From Bacteroidales bacterium (GTDB lineage Bacteria > Bacteroidota > Bacteroidia > Bacteroidales > Bacteroidaceae): 64,000 nt of DNA. Positions 26,523 through 37,200 of the stretch are shown here, piece by piece. The notes under the pieces were generated by a model that was given only the letters and a program-made list of their open reading frames with translations, had not been told where the DNA came from and searched no databases. The position numbers were made by a program, and so were the translations under genes. Positions within the stretch are counted from its first letter, which is position 1. Each line of letters begins with the position of its first letter. Location of the stretch: contig SUXS01000006.1 in assembly GCA_015060865.1 (NCBI GenBank), forward strand, positions 62,001 through 126,000, written 5' to 3'.

Positions 26523-26727
26523 CCGCCCAATCCCCAAGCCAGACGAAAAGAACGCAGCCATGAGCGATTAGGAAAAAGCAAGAAGTTAGCGAAACGTGAG
26601 TTTTTGAGTTAATAAGTTTTAGAGTTTAGCAAGTCTATACTTCCAATTTCAACACCGCGTAAGCAAATCGCAGGGTTTGCCTTACATTATGCTACAAAAA
26701 ATCTGTACGGGATTCCCGAGCGTTTCG
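26523..26727 (-). repeat. Dispersed repeat, copy 2
   Basis: Same element and orientation as copy 1, on the far side of hipBA. The related 3' region continues to about 26975 but is interrupted near 26798-26884 by about 87 bp of other sequence that includes a TTTTCGCTACGCTCAAAATGACA fragment. Confidence 0.85.
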
Positions 26728-27059
26728 TATAAGACTTAGCCCAAAGAACATCTCCATACCCACAAAATCCACCGAAGGTTTTCGAAGAATAGGCGTAATT
26801 AAGCGATGCTACAGAGATTTTTCGCTACGCTCAAAATGACATAATGGAAAATTGTAAATGGTAAATCGTTGAATTGTAAATTCGCCCTACTTCGAAGGCC
26901 TTCTGGGAATTTATCTTCGAACAATCCTTATGAGTTTTGTTGGTTAATCAAGTTCACCACCATCCTTAACCAAGCGGATACTCAAAGACATTCATTATGA
27001 TAATGTCATTGTCGAGGGTGTGGGTATTATTCCTATTGTCGTTGTGAAAGAAACACCGC

Positions 27060-27704
27060 TTATTTGCACCATTCCATAAAATCCAACTTTATTAGAGGCC
27101 ATGCCTTACTACGCAGACAATTAGGCTCTGGGTCAGTATCGGCAAGTGAGAAGTTAGTTAGGCCAAGAAGTAGTTCTTCACGAGTGTGATTGTATGGGTA
27201 ACGCTCTGCATAAAGGGTGAGCATCTCAGTGATTGCGTATTTATCGTGCAGCTCATGTAAATCCCAAAAGTCCTTTTTGCGACCTTTACGTCCAATGACG
27301 TCTAATTTCATGGCGATGATATCTTCGATAGATGCAATGCGTATGTTATCAATAGCCTTGATGGGGCGTATAAATGGGTCGGTATAGAAAAGGTCGAGTT
27401 TGATAGAATCGAAAGCACTATTACCAATGATATAGGAGGCTCCCATGCCTACAATATCACCACAGTCGCCTTGGCAATAGGGAAACATGCTGCGCAACTT
27501 GGATTGGATGGCATGAAAATCGAGCGAACCATATGGCGCGTCAGTAAATAGATCTATATCAATAGATATGCGATGCCCTAACTGCAAACTAAGCGATGTC
27601 CCTCCCACCAAGCAAAAAGGGGTAAACTCGGGCTGCGCCATCAGTTGAGAGAGGACGTCGCGTAGTAGGGGAGATACCGTATTGTAGTGTAGTTTCTTAG
27701 ACAT
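27060..27704 (-). CDS. AbiEii/AbiGii-type nucleotidyltransferase toxin
   Basis: 214 residues of the nucleotidyltransferase fold used by type IV toxin-antitoxin and abortive-infection systems. Core motif: LVGGTSLSLQLGHRISIDIDLF (32-53) with the GG, R45 and the metal-binding D49/D51 pair, then IKLDLFY. AbiEii-type toxins transfer nucleotides to tRNA or other acceptors; the target here is unknown. Its start overlaps the upstream antitoxin by 8 nt. The protein appears intact. Confidence 0.85.
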   Translation of the reverse strand: MSKKLHYNTVSPLLRDVLSQLMAQPEFTPFCLVGGTSLSLQLGHRISIDIDLFTDAPYGSLDFHAIQSKLRSMFPYCQGDCGDIVGMGASYIIGNSAFDSIKLDLFYTDPFIRPIKAIDNIRIASIEDIIAMKLDVIGRKGRKKDFWDLHELHDKYAITEMLTLYAERYPYNHTREELLLGLTNFSLADTDPEPNCLRSKAWPLIKLDFMEWCK

Positions 27705-28212
27705 GGTAGAGATATTTGCTTATGTTTTCCTTTAGCGCTGTGTTATGCATAGAGTCGCATTCGCTCAGTGTCTCACGTATCGTATCGGTACCATAGAAGC
27801 GGATGGCCTCAAGGATTTCCCCCTCAGTGCCCCGCTCAAAGATGCGCTGTATGGCATAACGGCGATTGTTAGTCCAATCAATGCGGTCTATAGTGGTGTC
27901 CCAAAATAGGGCTGGACGAAATTTGCTGAGATCGGGATGATGTTGCGAGGCTTGCTTGCGTTTCTCCTGCTCTATCTCAAAAAATACTTGCAATTGCATG
28001 AGCAGTCCTTCATCTAACTGCAAGTTACGCTCAATGCGTAGCGACAGCGATGTATTCATAGCACGTTTGCCACGGATGATGGCACTGAGCGTTTGAGGAT
28101 GCTCGCCAACGGCAAGGGCAAGTTCCTTGCTCTTGAGACTCCGACGGCGCAGTTCTCTATCAAGAAACTGTCCTGGATGTATGCCTTTAAGTATGGTCAA
28201 CTGCTCATTCAT
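27697..28212 (-). CDS. HTH antitoxin with DUF6922-like C-terminus
   Basis: 171 residues. The N-terminal HigA/XRE-like helix-turn-helix contains HPGQFLDRELRRRSLKSKELALAVGEHPQTLSAIIRGKRAMN (about 12-52). The C-terminal half PALFWDTTIDRIDWTNNRRYAIQRIFERGTEGEILEAIRFYG matches my memory of DUF6922, frequent beside AbiEii genes in Bacteroidetes. It is the likely antitoxin and autorepressor. The ATG at 28212 was chosen; the upstream in-frame extension would include the promoter. A palindromic operator overlaps that promoter. Confidence 0.78.
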   Translation of the reverse strand: MNEQLTILKGIHPGQFLDRELRRRSLKSKELALAVGEHPQTLSAIIRGKRAMNTSLSLRIERNLQLDEGLLMQLQVFFEIEQEKRKQASQHHPDLSKFRPALFWDTTIDRIDWTNNRRYAIQRIFERGTEGEILEAIRFYGTDTIRETLSECDSMHNTALKENISKYLYHV

Positions 28213-28216
28213 GCCG

Positions 28217-28239
28217 CAAAAATAAACATTTTTGTTTAT
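28217..28239 (-). promoter_or_regulatory. Promoter and operator of the AbiEii module
   Basis: -7 box TATTTTTG (28224-28217) ends 4 nt from the start codon, implying a leaderless mRNA. It overlaps the palindrome ATAAACA-TTTT-TGTTTAT (28222-28239). Confidence 0.6.
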
Positions 28240-28324
28240 AATGACAATAAATCTCAAGCTTTTGTTTAAGATTGATGGATTAGTTGTGTCTTATCATTAC
28301 CCTCTTTAATCTGCCTTGCATCTT

Positions 28325-28455
28325 TTAATTAGGCTGCGACTCGGAAACGAAGTTCGACGCCCGAAGATAAAAATTGAAGGGGCTGAAGTCAAAACAGCAA
28401 ATAGATTTGCGTTTTCTCTCGCCTGGCACTAATTTTTCCACCCAATCCCCAAGGC

Positions 28456-28456
<1 letters not shown>
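28325..28456 (+). repeat. Degenerate copy of the trpS leader plus tail motif
   Basis: Resembles 48300-48440: TTAGGCTGCGACTCGG, then ATTTGCGTTTTCTCTCGCC, GGCACTAATTTTTCC. The -7 G is lost and no gene follows; the ABC-F gene converges. Ends with the 19-bp tail motif (28438-28456). Confidence 0.55.
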
Positions 28457-30103
<1,647 letters not shown>

Positions 30104-30189
30104 TTATTCTTATTTACTATGCCATGCAAAGATTATGCCCGTCCCCTTCGCAGGAAGAGGATGGGATATACCACATGGCGGTATCGATG

Positions 30190-30258
30190 CTACCTCACCA
30201 CCATCTTCCTACCGTTCACAATGTAGAGGCCACGAGGAAGCTCGGGGGTAAGGGACAA
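30190..30258 (-). pseudogene. T9SS C-terminal sorting signal fragment
   Basis: Minus-strand frame ending LTPELPRGLYIVNGRKMVVR and a stop, the exact style of a type A T9SS C-terminal tail. A stop lies just upstream in frame, so only about 22 codons remain. It is probably the last trace of a secreted protein gene between trxB and the ABC-F gene. Confidence 0.6.
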
Positions 30259-30298
30259 CAGCTATATTATTACCAACTTTTAATCTCGTTAGCTCGTT

Positions 30299-31228
30299 TT
30301 ACTCTGCGAGGAACTTCTCCACCTCGAGGGCTGCCTTACAGCCACTGCCAGCAGCTACGATGGCTTGGCGGTAGCGGGGGTCGGCCACGTCGCCAGCGGC
30401 ATATACACCGGGCACGTTGGTGGCGGGAGAGGCACCTTGAGTGAGGATGTAGCCCGTCTCGTCGGTGTCGAGATACTCGCGGAAAATCTCAGAGTTGGGG
30501 TTGTGGCCGATGGCGAGGAAGAGTCCGTCGATGGCGATGTCATAGTGCTGCTCGTCGGCTTCGCCCTTTCGCTTTACCACGTGGGCTCCCTCAACGCCGT
30601 TGTCGCCGAAGAGGCCAGTGACATTGTGCTCGAAGAGAACCTCGATCTTGGGATTCTGCATGACGCGGTCCTGCATGATTTGGCTGGCGCGGAGGTAGTT
30701 CTTGCGTACGATGAGGTATACCTTGCTGGCAAGACCGGCGAGGTAGCTGGCCTCCTCGCAAGCAGTGTCGCCACCGCCCACTACGGCTACCACCTTCTTG
30801 CGGTAGAAGAAGCCGTCGCAAGTGGCACAGGCACTGACACCCATACCAGCATATTTCTTCTCGTCCTCAAGCCCGAGGTACTTGGCCGATGCGCCTGTAG
30901 CAATGATGATGGTCTCGGCCTCAATCTCGGTGCCGTCGTCAACAGTCACGTGGAAGGGGCGCTGTGAGAGGTCGGCCTTGGTGATGATACCGCTGCGCAT
31001 GTCGGCACCGAAGCGCTCGGCCTGCAGACGGAGGTCGTCCATCATCTCGGGGCCGCTGATGCCCTGAGGATAGCCGGGGAAGTTCTCAATCTCGGTAGTG
31101 ATGGTGAGTTGTCCGCCAGGTTGCAATCCTTCATAGAGGATGGTGGGGATGTTTGCTCTACCAGTGTAGATGGCCGCTGTGTATCCAGCAGGGCCTGAGC
31201 CTATGATAAGGCATTTGGTTTTTTCCAT
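30299..31228 (-). CDS. trxB: Thioredoxin-disulfide reductase
   Basis: NADPH-dependent flavoenzyme that reduces thioredoxin. FAD site GSGPAGYTAA (10-19), the redox pair CATC at 134-137, NADPH-binding VVGGGDTACEEA next, and the second FAD motif GVYAAGDVAD near the C-terminus. Its 309 residues are standard. Monocistronic with its own promoter. It fits the oxidative-stress functions encoded just to the right (rubredoxin, flavodiiron protein). Confidence 0.95.
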   Translation of the reverse strand: MEKTKCLIIGSGPAGYTAAIYTGRANIPTILYEGLQPGGQLTITTEIENFPGYPQGISGPEMMDDLRLQAERFGADMRSGIITKADLSQRPFHVTVDDGTEIEAETIIIATGASAKYLGLEDEKKYAGMGVSACATCDGFFYRKKVVAVVGGGDTACEEASYLAGLASKVYLIVRKNYLRASQIMQDRVMQNPKIEVLFEHNVTGLFGDNGVEGAHVVKRKGEADEQHYDIAIDGLFLAIGHNPNSEIFREYLDTDETGYILTQGASPATNVPGVYAAGDVADPRYRQAIVAAGSGCKAALEVEKFLAE

Positions 31229-31278
31229 AATGTGTATATTTTTATTAGTACTGATGGCTTACTTGACATTCCAATGGG

Positions 31279-31286
31279 CAAAGATA
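31279..31286 (-). promoter_or_regulatory. -7 box of trxB
   Basis: TATCTTTG on the minus strand, 50 nt before the ATG, preceded by a TTTTTCGTCC tract in the -33 area. Confidence 0.55.
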
Positions 31287-31450
31287 CAAAAAGCGGACGA
31301 AAAACATATAATGCTTGCTTTAATATTTTCCTCAACTGCTCGCCTATAATTAAGTGTAACCTCTCTACACCAACCGTTCACCGCTTACCATTAATCCAAA
31401 CACCAGGGGAAACTGATAGGTTTGCTCTATAATGCCATATCTTTTTTCTG

Positions 31451-31481
31451 TTGGTGGCATAGGAAACATTCGTTACCTTTG
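31451..31481 (+). promoter_or_regulatory. Rubredoxin promoter
   Basis: TTG at 31451-31453, 20 nt, then TACCTTTG at 31474-31481. Confidence 0.7.
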
Positions 31482-31562
31482 CACTGTAAAAAAAGGAAAC
31501 AAGCGGGCTGGAGGCCCGCCGAGAGAAAAGAACAAACAGTATAACCAACAAAAAGAAAACAA

Positions 31563-31730
31563 ATGGAAAAGAAATATTATTGCACTGTATGTGAGTGGAT
31601 ATATGATCCGGCAGTAGGTGATCCTGACAGCGGAATCGCACCTGGTACACGGTTTGAAGACATCCCTGAAGACTGGGCATGCCCCGTGTGCGGAGTGACC
31701 AAGGAGAACTTTGTCATCGTAGAGGAGTAG
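31563..31730 (+). CDS. Rubredoxin
   Basis: 55-residue electron carrier with one iron bound by four cysteines: CTVC at 7-10 and CPVC at 40-43. [16 protein letters not shown] and FEDIPEDW between them are the standard rubredoxin core. Cytoplasmic. It very likely donates electrons to the flavodiiron protein encoded next (31826). It has its own promoter and a terminator hairpin starting within its last codons, so the two genes are separately controlled. Confidence 0.95.
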   Translation: MEKKYYCTVCEWIYDPAVGDPDSGIAPGTRFEDIPEDWACPVCGVTKENFVIVEE

Positions 31731-31748
31731 CCAAGCTACTCTTCTTTT
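31725..31748 (+). terminator. Rubredoxin terminator
   Basis: GAGTAGC/GCTACTC stem (31725-31731, 31735-31741) with a 3-nt loop and T-rich tail. It overlaps the last codons and stop codon. Confidence 0.85.
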
Positions 31749-31796
31749 TTAATCATTATTATCACAATTGATAGCCAAAGAGTGCTCAAAAGGATG

Positions 31797-31804
31797 TACC
31801 TTTG
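31797..31804 (+). promoter_or_regulatory. -7 box of the flavodiiron gene
   Basis: TACCTTTG 22 nt before the chosen ATG. It also rules out the upstream in-frame TTG at 31802 as a start. Confidence 0.65.
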
Positions 31805-31825
31805 TACACAGAACAATACCGAATA

Positions 31826-32992
31826 ATGATGAAAGTGACAAACCATATCAGATATGTCGGCGTGGATGACACCGACTTGGACCTCTTCGAGAGCCAATAT
31901 CCTGTGCCCGAAGGGGTAACCTACAACTCGTACCTCATAGAGGATGAAAAGATTGCGATTATGGACAGCGTGGACCGAAGAAAAACTTCCGAGTGGATGG
32001 CACAGCTGGAACAGGCCCTCGATGGACGATCGCCCCACTACCTCGTGGTGCAACATATGGAGCCCGACCACGGAGGAAGCATATCGGCAGTGATGGAGCG
32101 ATGGCCGCAGCTACAGATCGTGGCCAGTACCAAAGCGGTGCAGATGTTGCCGCAGTTCTTTGCACAGATGGATTTTTCGGGACGTACAGTGGCTGTAAAG
32201 GAGGGCGACACACTTTCATTGGGTAACCACACCCTACAGTTTATGATGGCTCCCATGGTGCACTGGCCCGAAGTGATGGTCACGTATGAGCAGACGGAGC
32301 GAGTGCTCTTTTCGGCCGATGCTTTCGGCACGTTCGGAGCCTTGCATGGTAACCTCACCGACCAACGCGCATGGCCCGACGAAGCACGGCGCTACTATGT
32401 CAACATCTGTGGCAAGTATGGACAACCGGTGCAGCAGTTGCTGCGCAAGGTGGGGGCACTGGAGGTGGCTACCATATGTCCGCTACACGGTCCCATACTG
32501 GAGGACCTCGCCTACCCTATCGGGCTGTACGACCAATGGAGCCGCTATGAGGCCGAGTGCGATGGTATACTCGTGGCCTACGCCTCTATCCATGGAGGTA
32601 CCGCAACAGCAGCACTCTGCATGGCAGACCTACTGCGCAAGAGGGGTGCCGAAGTAGTAACGATGGACCTCTGCCGCTGCGACATATCGGCTGCTGTGTC
32701 GGAGGCATTCCGCATGAAGCGGATGGTGCTGGCGGCATCGTCGTACGACGCATCGGTATTCCCGCCCATGCACGACTTCCTGCACCACTTGCAGCTCAAG
32801 GCCTACAAAGGACATCGGGTGGGCATCATAGAGAATGGTTCGTGGGCTCCTACCGCGGGACGTGTGATGAGCGAGATGCTGGGAGCCATGAAGGAAATCG
32901 ACCTCGCACCCTCAATGGTGACCATACGCTCTACCATGAAACCGACCGACATGGAGGCCATGGAGGCACTGGCCACAGCGATGCTGGACTGA
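31826..32992 (+). CDS. fprA: FprA-type flavodiiron protein (rubredoxin:oxygen/NO oxidoreductase)
   Basis: 388-residue class A flavodiiron protein that reduces oxygen to water, or NO to N2O, using electrons from rubredoxin; it protects anaerobes. The metallo-beta-lactamase-like domain has diiron ligands HMEPDH (77-82), then H in MVHWPE, D in SADAFG and H in CPLHGP. The C-terminal flavodoxin domain begins near 245 (ILVAYASIHGGTATAA, FMN site). The ATG at 31826 follows the -7 box at the proper distance. Ends at a strong terminator. Confidence 0.93.
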   Translation: MMKVTNHIRYVGVDDTDLDLFESQYPVPEGVTYNSYLIEDEKIAIMDSVDRRKTSEWMAQLEQALDGRSPHYLVVQHMEPDHGGSISAVMERWPQLQIVASTKAVQMLPQFFAQMDFSGRTVAVKEGDTLSLGNHTLQFMMAPMVHWPEVMVTYEQTERVLFSADAFGTFGALHGNLTDQRAWPDEARRYYVNICGKYGQPVQQLLRKVGALEVATICPLHGPILEDLAYPIGLYDQWSRYEAECDGILVAYASIHGGTATAALCMADLLRKRGAEVVTMDLCRCDISAAVSEAFRMKRMVLAASSYDASVFPPMHDFLHHLQLKAYKGHRVGIIENGSWAPTAGRVMSEMLGAMKEIDLAPSMVTIRSTMKPTDMEAMEALATAMLD

Positions 32993-33013
32993 TCATGCAG
33001 ACCTATACGATAT

Positions 33014-33052
33014 GCCCCACCTCGTACATCAAGAGGAGGGGCTTACTTTTTT
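33014..33052 (+). terminator. Terminator of fprA
   Basis: GCCCCaCCTC/GAGGaGGGGC stem (33014-33023, 33033-33042) followed by a T-run. Confidence 0.82.
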
Positions 33053-33129
33053 CCTACGTCGTGCCGAGAGGAGGGACTATTCGTCAATCCACCCGTCCTC
33101 ACACGAGACGGAATCCACACATAGGACTC

Positions 33130-33333
33130 TCAGTCGCACCCCTTACGGCGCAAATGCTCGCGATACTGCATCACCAACCATAGCACCAAGACCAACCCAT
33201 AGGCCACCGCGACTGCGACCCACTTCTCCGTAGCTGTCATCTCCTGATTGCGCGGCACAAAATAGCAGGCCATACCCGTAACATAGGCAAGCAGCAACAA
33301 CACAATCCACGTAGGTCTTTTATAAATCTTCAT
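33130..33333 (-). CDS. Small two-helix membrane protein
   Basis: 67 residues: KIYKRPTW then hydrophobic segments at about 9-25 and 38-55, separated by PRNQEMTATEKW, and a basic tail QYREHLRRKG. No family is recognised. A TATATTTG box 8 nt before the ATG supports a real gene. It lies between the fprA terminator and divergent pyrH. Confidence 0.6.
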   Translation of the reverse strand: MKIYKRPTWIVLLLLAYVTGMACYFVPRNQEMTATEKWVAVAVAYGLVLVLWLVMQYREHLRRKGCD

Positions 33334-33340
33334 AATGGTA

Positions 33341-33348
33341 CAAATATA
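33341..33348 (-). promoter_or_regulatory. -7 box of the small membrane protein gene
   Basis: TATATTTG on the minus strand, 7 nt from the ATG. Confidence 0.5.
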
Positions 33349-33444
33349 ACGATATACTTGGCAGTAGCCATCATATGCCCCTCATTTATTCGCTTTTTTT
33401 AAGGAATTATAAGTTTGCACACCAGTTTTTAATAAAAAAATCGT

Positions 33445-33452
33445 TAGCTTTG
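33445..33452 (+). promoter_or_regulatory. -7 box of pyrH
   Basis: TAGCTTTG, 40 nt before the ATG. Confidence 0.55.
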
Positions 33453-33492
33453 TACTCTTAAAGGTTGATATAATCATTACAAACATATTATT

Positions 33493-34203
33493 ATGGCAAA
33501 GTTTAATCGAATTCTATTAAAGCTCAGCGGTGAAAGCCTGATGGGCGAACAGCGTTACGGCATTGACGAAAAGCGCTTGGGAGAATATGCAGCACAGATC
33601 AAAGAGATTCACGACATGGGAGTGCAAATAGGTATCGTCATCGGTGGCGGCAACATCTTCCGTGGACTCACAGGGGCCGGAAAGGGCTTCGACCGTGTAA
33701 AGGGCGACCAGATGGGCATGCTGGCCACTGTAATCAACAGCCTTGCCCTGAGCTCGGCCCTTACCGCCATCGGCGTGAAGGCACGTGTACTGACAGCCAT
33801 ACGTATGGAGCCCATTGGTGAGCTGTATACCAAATGGGAAGCCATTGACTGTATGGAGGCTGGCGAGGTAGTCATCCTCTCGGGAGGCACAGGAAACCCC
33901 TACTTCACTACTGACACTGGCTCATCGCTGCGCGGCATAGAAATAGAGGCAGATGTGATGCTCAAAGGAACCCGTGTGGACGGTATCTACACAGCCGACC
34001 CTGAGAAAGACCCCACGGCTACCAAGTTCAGCGAAATCACCTACGACGAGATTTACACCCGTGGACTCAAGGTGATGGACCTCACGGCAACCACGATGTG
34101 CAAGCAGAACAACCTACCCATCTACGTATTCAACATGGACGTGGTAGGCAATCTGAAGAAGGTTATCGATGGCGAGAATATAGGAACCTACGTGCACAAC
34201 TGA
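33493..34203 (+). CDS. pyrH: UMP kinase
   Basis: Converts UMP to UDP in pyrimidine synthesis; bacterial hexameric type of the amino-acid-kinase fold. Motifs: LKLSGESL (9-16), VIGGGNIFRG (about 49-58), VDGIYTADPEKDP and KVMDLTA. Its 236 residues match. Monocistronic, although frr often follows pyrH in other bacteria; here an M6 protease gene follows instead. Confidence 0.95.
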   Translation: MAKFNRILLKLSGESLMGEQRYGIDEKRLGEYAAQIKEIHDMGVQIGIVIGGGNIFRGLTGAGKGFDRVKGDQMGMLATVINSLALSSALTAIGVKARVLTAIRMEPIGELYTKWEAIDCMEAGEVVILSGGTGNPYFTTDTGSSLRGIEIEADVMLKGTRVDGIYTADPEKDPTATKFSEITYDEIYTRGLKVMDLTATTMCKQNNLPIYVFNMDVVGNLKKVIDGENIGTYVHN

Positions 34204-34291
34204 GCATAGGGGAAACTGAACTTTTGCGCACTTGCCACCTGACCCGTATTATCTTTACGCCATTAACTATTAGGAATGACATAGATTGTAT

Positions 34292-37200
34292 ATGAAAAGA
34301 TTGTTTTTTGCAGTGATGCTGTGTGTATGTACGCTTACGATGTGGGCCGTACCAGCTAAACGTATAACACTGAAGGTCAATCAGCCCGACGGAACGGTAC
34401 TGACCGTAACCCTACATGGTGACGAACATTTCCACTACTTCACGACGGAAGATGGGATTATTGTCAAAAAGGATAACGGCGGCTTCTATTATGCAACTAC
34501 ATCTCCGGAAAGGAGACTAGTAGCAACAACCAATCTGGCACACAATGCCAATGAACGTTCGACAGAAGAAACAGCATTCATACAAACGTTGCCACAGTTA
34601 GGTGAGGTGGTCAGTGAGAGCAGAGCACGCTCGATACGTATGCGCAGCAATACACCACAACGTGAAATGTCCGTACCACTGAGGGGACGGGTAAAGGTTC
34701 CTGTAATTCTACTACAGTATAAAGATGTAAAGTTTGCACAGAGCAATCCCAAAGCATCATTTCAAGAGTTATTGAACAGCAATGAATACTATACTCAAGA
34801 ACGAGGGTATGGTAGTGCACAGCAATATTTTAGAGATCAATCTGAAGACCAGTTCATTCCTGAATTCGACATACTAGGCCCTGTTACTTTAAGCCAAAAT
34901 ATGAAATTTTACGGAGAAAATGATATTGAGAATGACGATTCGGACAAACGTCCTCGTGAAATGGTAGAAGAGGCTTGCCAACTACTAAACAACAGGGTTA
35001 ATTTCTCCCAATATGACAACGATGGGGATGGTGCCGTTGATTTCATTTATATAATCTATGCTGGATACGGAGAGGCTTCTGGAGGAGGAGAAAATACCAT
35101 TTGGCCACACCAGTGGTACACAAAAGAGCCTTTATTGATGGACGGAGTATGGCTGTACAAATATGCGTGCAGCAATGAACTTTATGGATACCAAGGAAAA
35201 ACCTTAGCAGGTATCGGTACTATATGCCACGAGTTCTCACATTGTCTTGGACTTCCCGACTTCTATGACACAGAATACAATGGTGGCTTCGGTATGAGTT
35301 CATGGGGAGTTATGGCAGGCGGTAACCATAATGATGACGGATACACTCCTTGTGGAATGAGCGGTTACGAAAAGGATTTCTTAGGCTGGAAATCGTTGAT
35401 TGAACTCACCGAACCAGCAAACATCACAATGGAGGCGATGACAGAAGGAGGCAATTCTTATAAGATTGTAAATGATGCCAATCCCAATGAATACTATGTA
35501 GTAGAGAACAGACAACAATCGAAATGGGACGCAGGATTACCCGCCTCAGGAATGTTGGTCATACACGTTGACTACAAACAATCTGCTTGGGAAAACAATC
35601 AAGTAAACACCGACATCAATCATCAACGTATGACCATTATTCCAGCCGACAATGACGCATCAAGTTATACGTTGAAGGGAGACACCTATCCCGGCACATC
35701 AGGAAACACGGAACTGACCTCGAAGAGTACGCCGGCTGCGAGAGTGTATTCCGGAAAGTTTATGAGTAAGGATATCGTTGGAATTGCAGAACGGGACGGA
35801 GTCGTTTCATTTTCATTTATGAAAGACCCATTGAGGGCACCTTACCTGAAAGAGGCAACGAATATGCAGGCCGATGGATTTACCTTGCACTGGAATCCAG
35901 TAGTTGACGCAGACGGATACTACGTAGAAGTCAAAAAGAAAGCCCCTTTCTTGGTAGAAGAAGATTTCACCAAGGTAACGGCTTCGGACGGAGACATCAG
36001 CAGTACTCTGGACAACCATACTTCAAAGAAAGGTTGGACAGGCTATAACATCAAAGGTCTTGACGAAGCCATACGAGTAGGAACAACCAGTGAAATGGGA
36101 GTTCTTCGAAGTCATAGTTTTAACTGCACAGCAGACAACTTCACCATCTATGTCACTTTACGCAAAAGTGCATTAAAAGACAAGGAGCCTTACATCCTAT
36201 TAGGTATAGGTGATGTTTCTTGGGGAAATAGTTTACGAGTGTATAGCTTTACTCTCTCAACAGCCTTATTGGAGTCGTATGGAATGGGAGAAGATGGATG
36301 GGCAACGATTCCGTTTGAGTTCTCAAAAGAGAGGGACAATTATGGCACAAGTACCTTTTTCTATATGGACACACGTGATGAAAACAATAGCGATAATGGA
36401 GAAGGTTATCGCGTTGACATAGATGACATTCACATCCTTTCCGGTGACTATGCCAGCACTGTTTCAAGAGCAAGAATTCCCGCTAAGAGTCATCTACTCA
36501 GACCAGGAGAATGCCATTTTATGATAAAAACAGAGATTCAAACGACATCTCTTCCTGAAAGCATTAAACTCTTGCCAGAAGACATATCAGTTACCCGTAC
36601 TTTTGACACAGAGCAGTTTAAAGTGCTGACATTTTCAGGTGAAACAACAGACACCTGTCTCCAATGCAGAGGATTGGAAGAAGGAGATTATTCTTGTACT
36701 GTACGCAGTATGAAGGATGGAGCGATATCAGGTTACTCCAACACACTTGAAGTAACACTTAAAAGTTGGTTTGAGGCTAACGGAGCATATTATCGTATAG
36801 TAAGTACGGGGAATTCCGAAGAAGCCGAAGTAAAGGTTATGGCTTCACCTACGGGGAACACAAGAGATGATTACAATGGAAGGTTCAGCCTTATGGACAC
36901 CGTGGCATATAATGGAGGAATATACCATATTGTGGGAATTGCTGATGGGGCATTTAAGAATGCGACAAGCCTGCGTATGATAGATGTCCACCGCGATGGG
37001 CTGGAAATCGGGAAAAACATATTCTATGGATGCACGTCATTGAATGCAATTCTCTGGGATACAGATGCGGTACTTCCTACAAATGCTTTTGACAACAATA
37101 CAAGCAACCTACTCCTCTATATGAGGGATGATGCAACGTTTGAAAGCACACACGTAAGAAATGGGAAGATTGCAGTTATTCGTAATGGGAAGAGTGGATT

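Larger units (their letters stand above)
25897..27059. other. 1.16-kb decayed spacer
   Basis: Contains a minus-strand terminator, a frameshifted gene remnant, repeat copy 2, an interrupted copy of the AAGGTTTTCGAAG element and a RhuM 3' end (about 26938-26975, one base inserted). A short open stretch on + (about 26979-27079, VIVEGVGIIPIVVVKE and a stop) overlaps the AbiEii stop and may be another remnant. Confidence 0.6.
31229..31562. other. Divergent trxB/rubredoxin intergenic region
   Basis: 334 bp holding a promoter on each side and otherwise no gene or repeat that I can recognise. Confidence 0.5.

Noticed and set aside
26979-27079. Possible small plus-strand gene ending VVVKETPLICTIP
   Set aside because: No start or promoter can be placed and it overlaps the AbiEii stop; at most another remnant, noted under the spacer.
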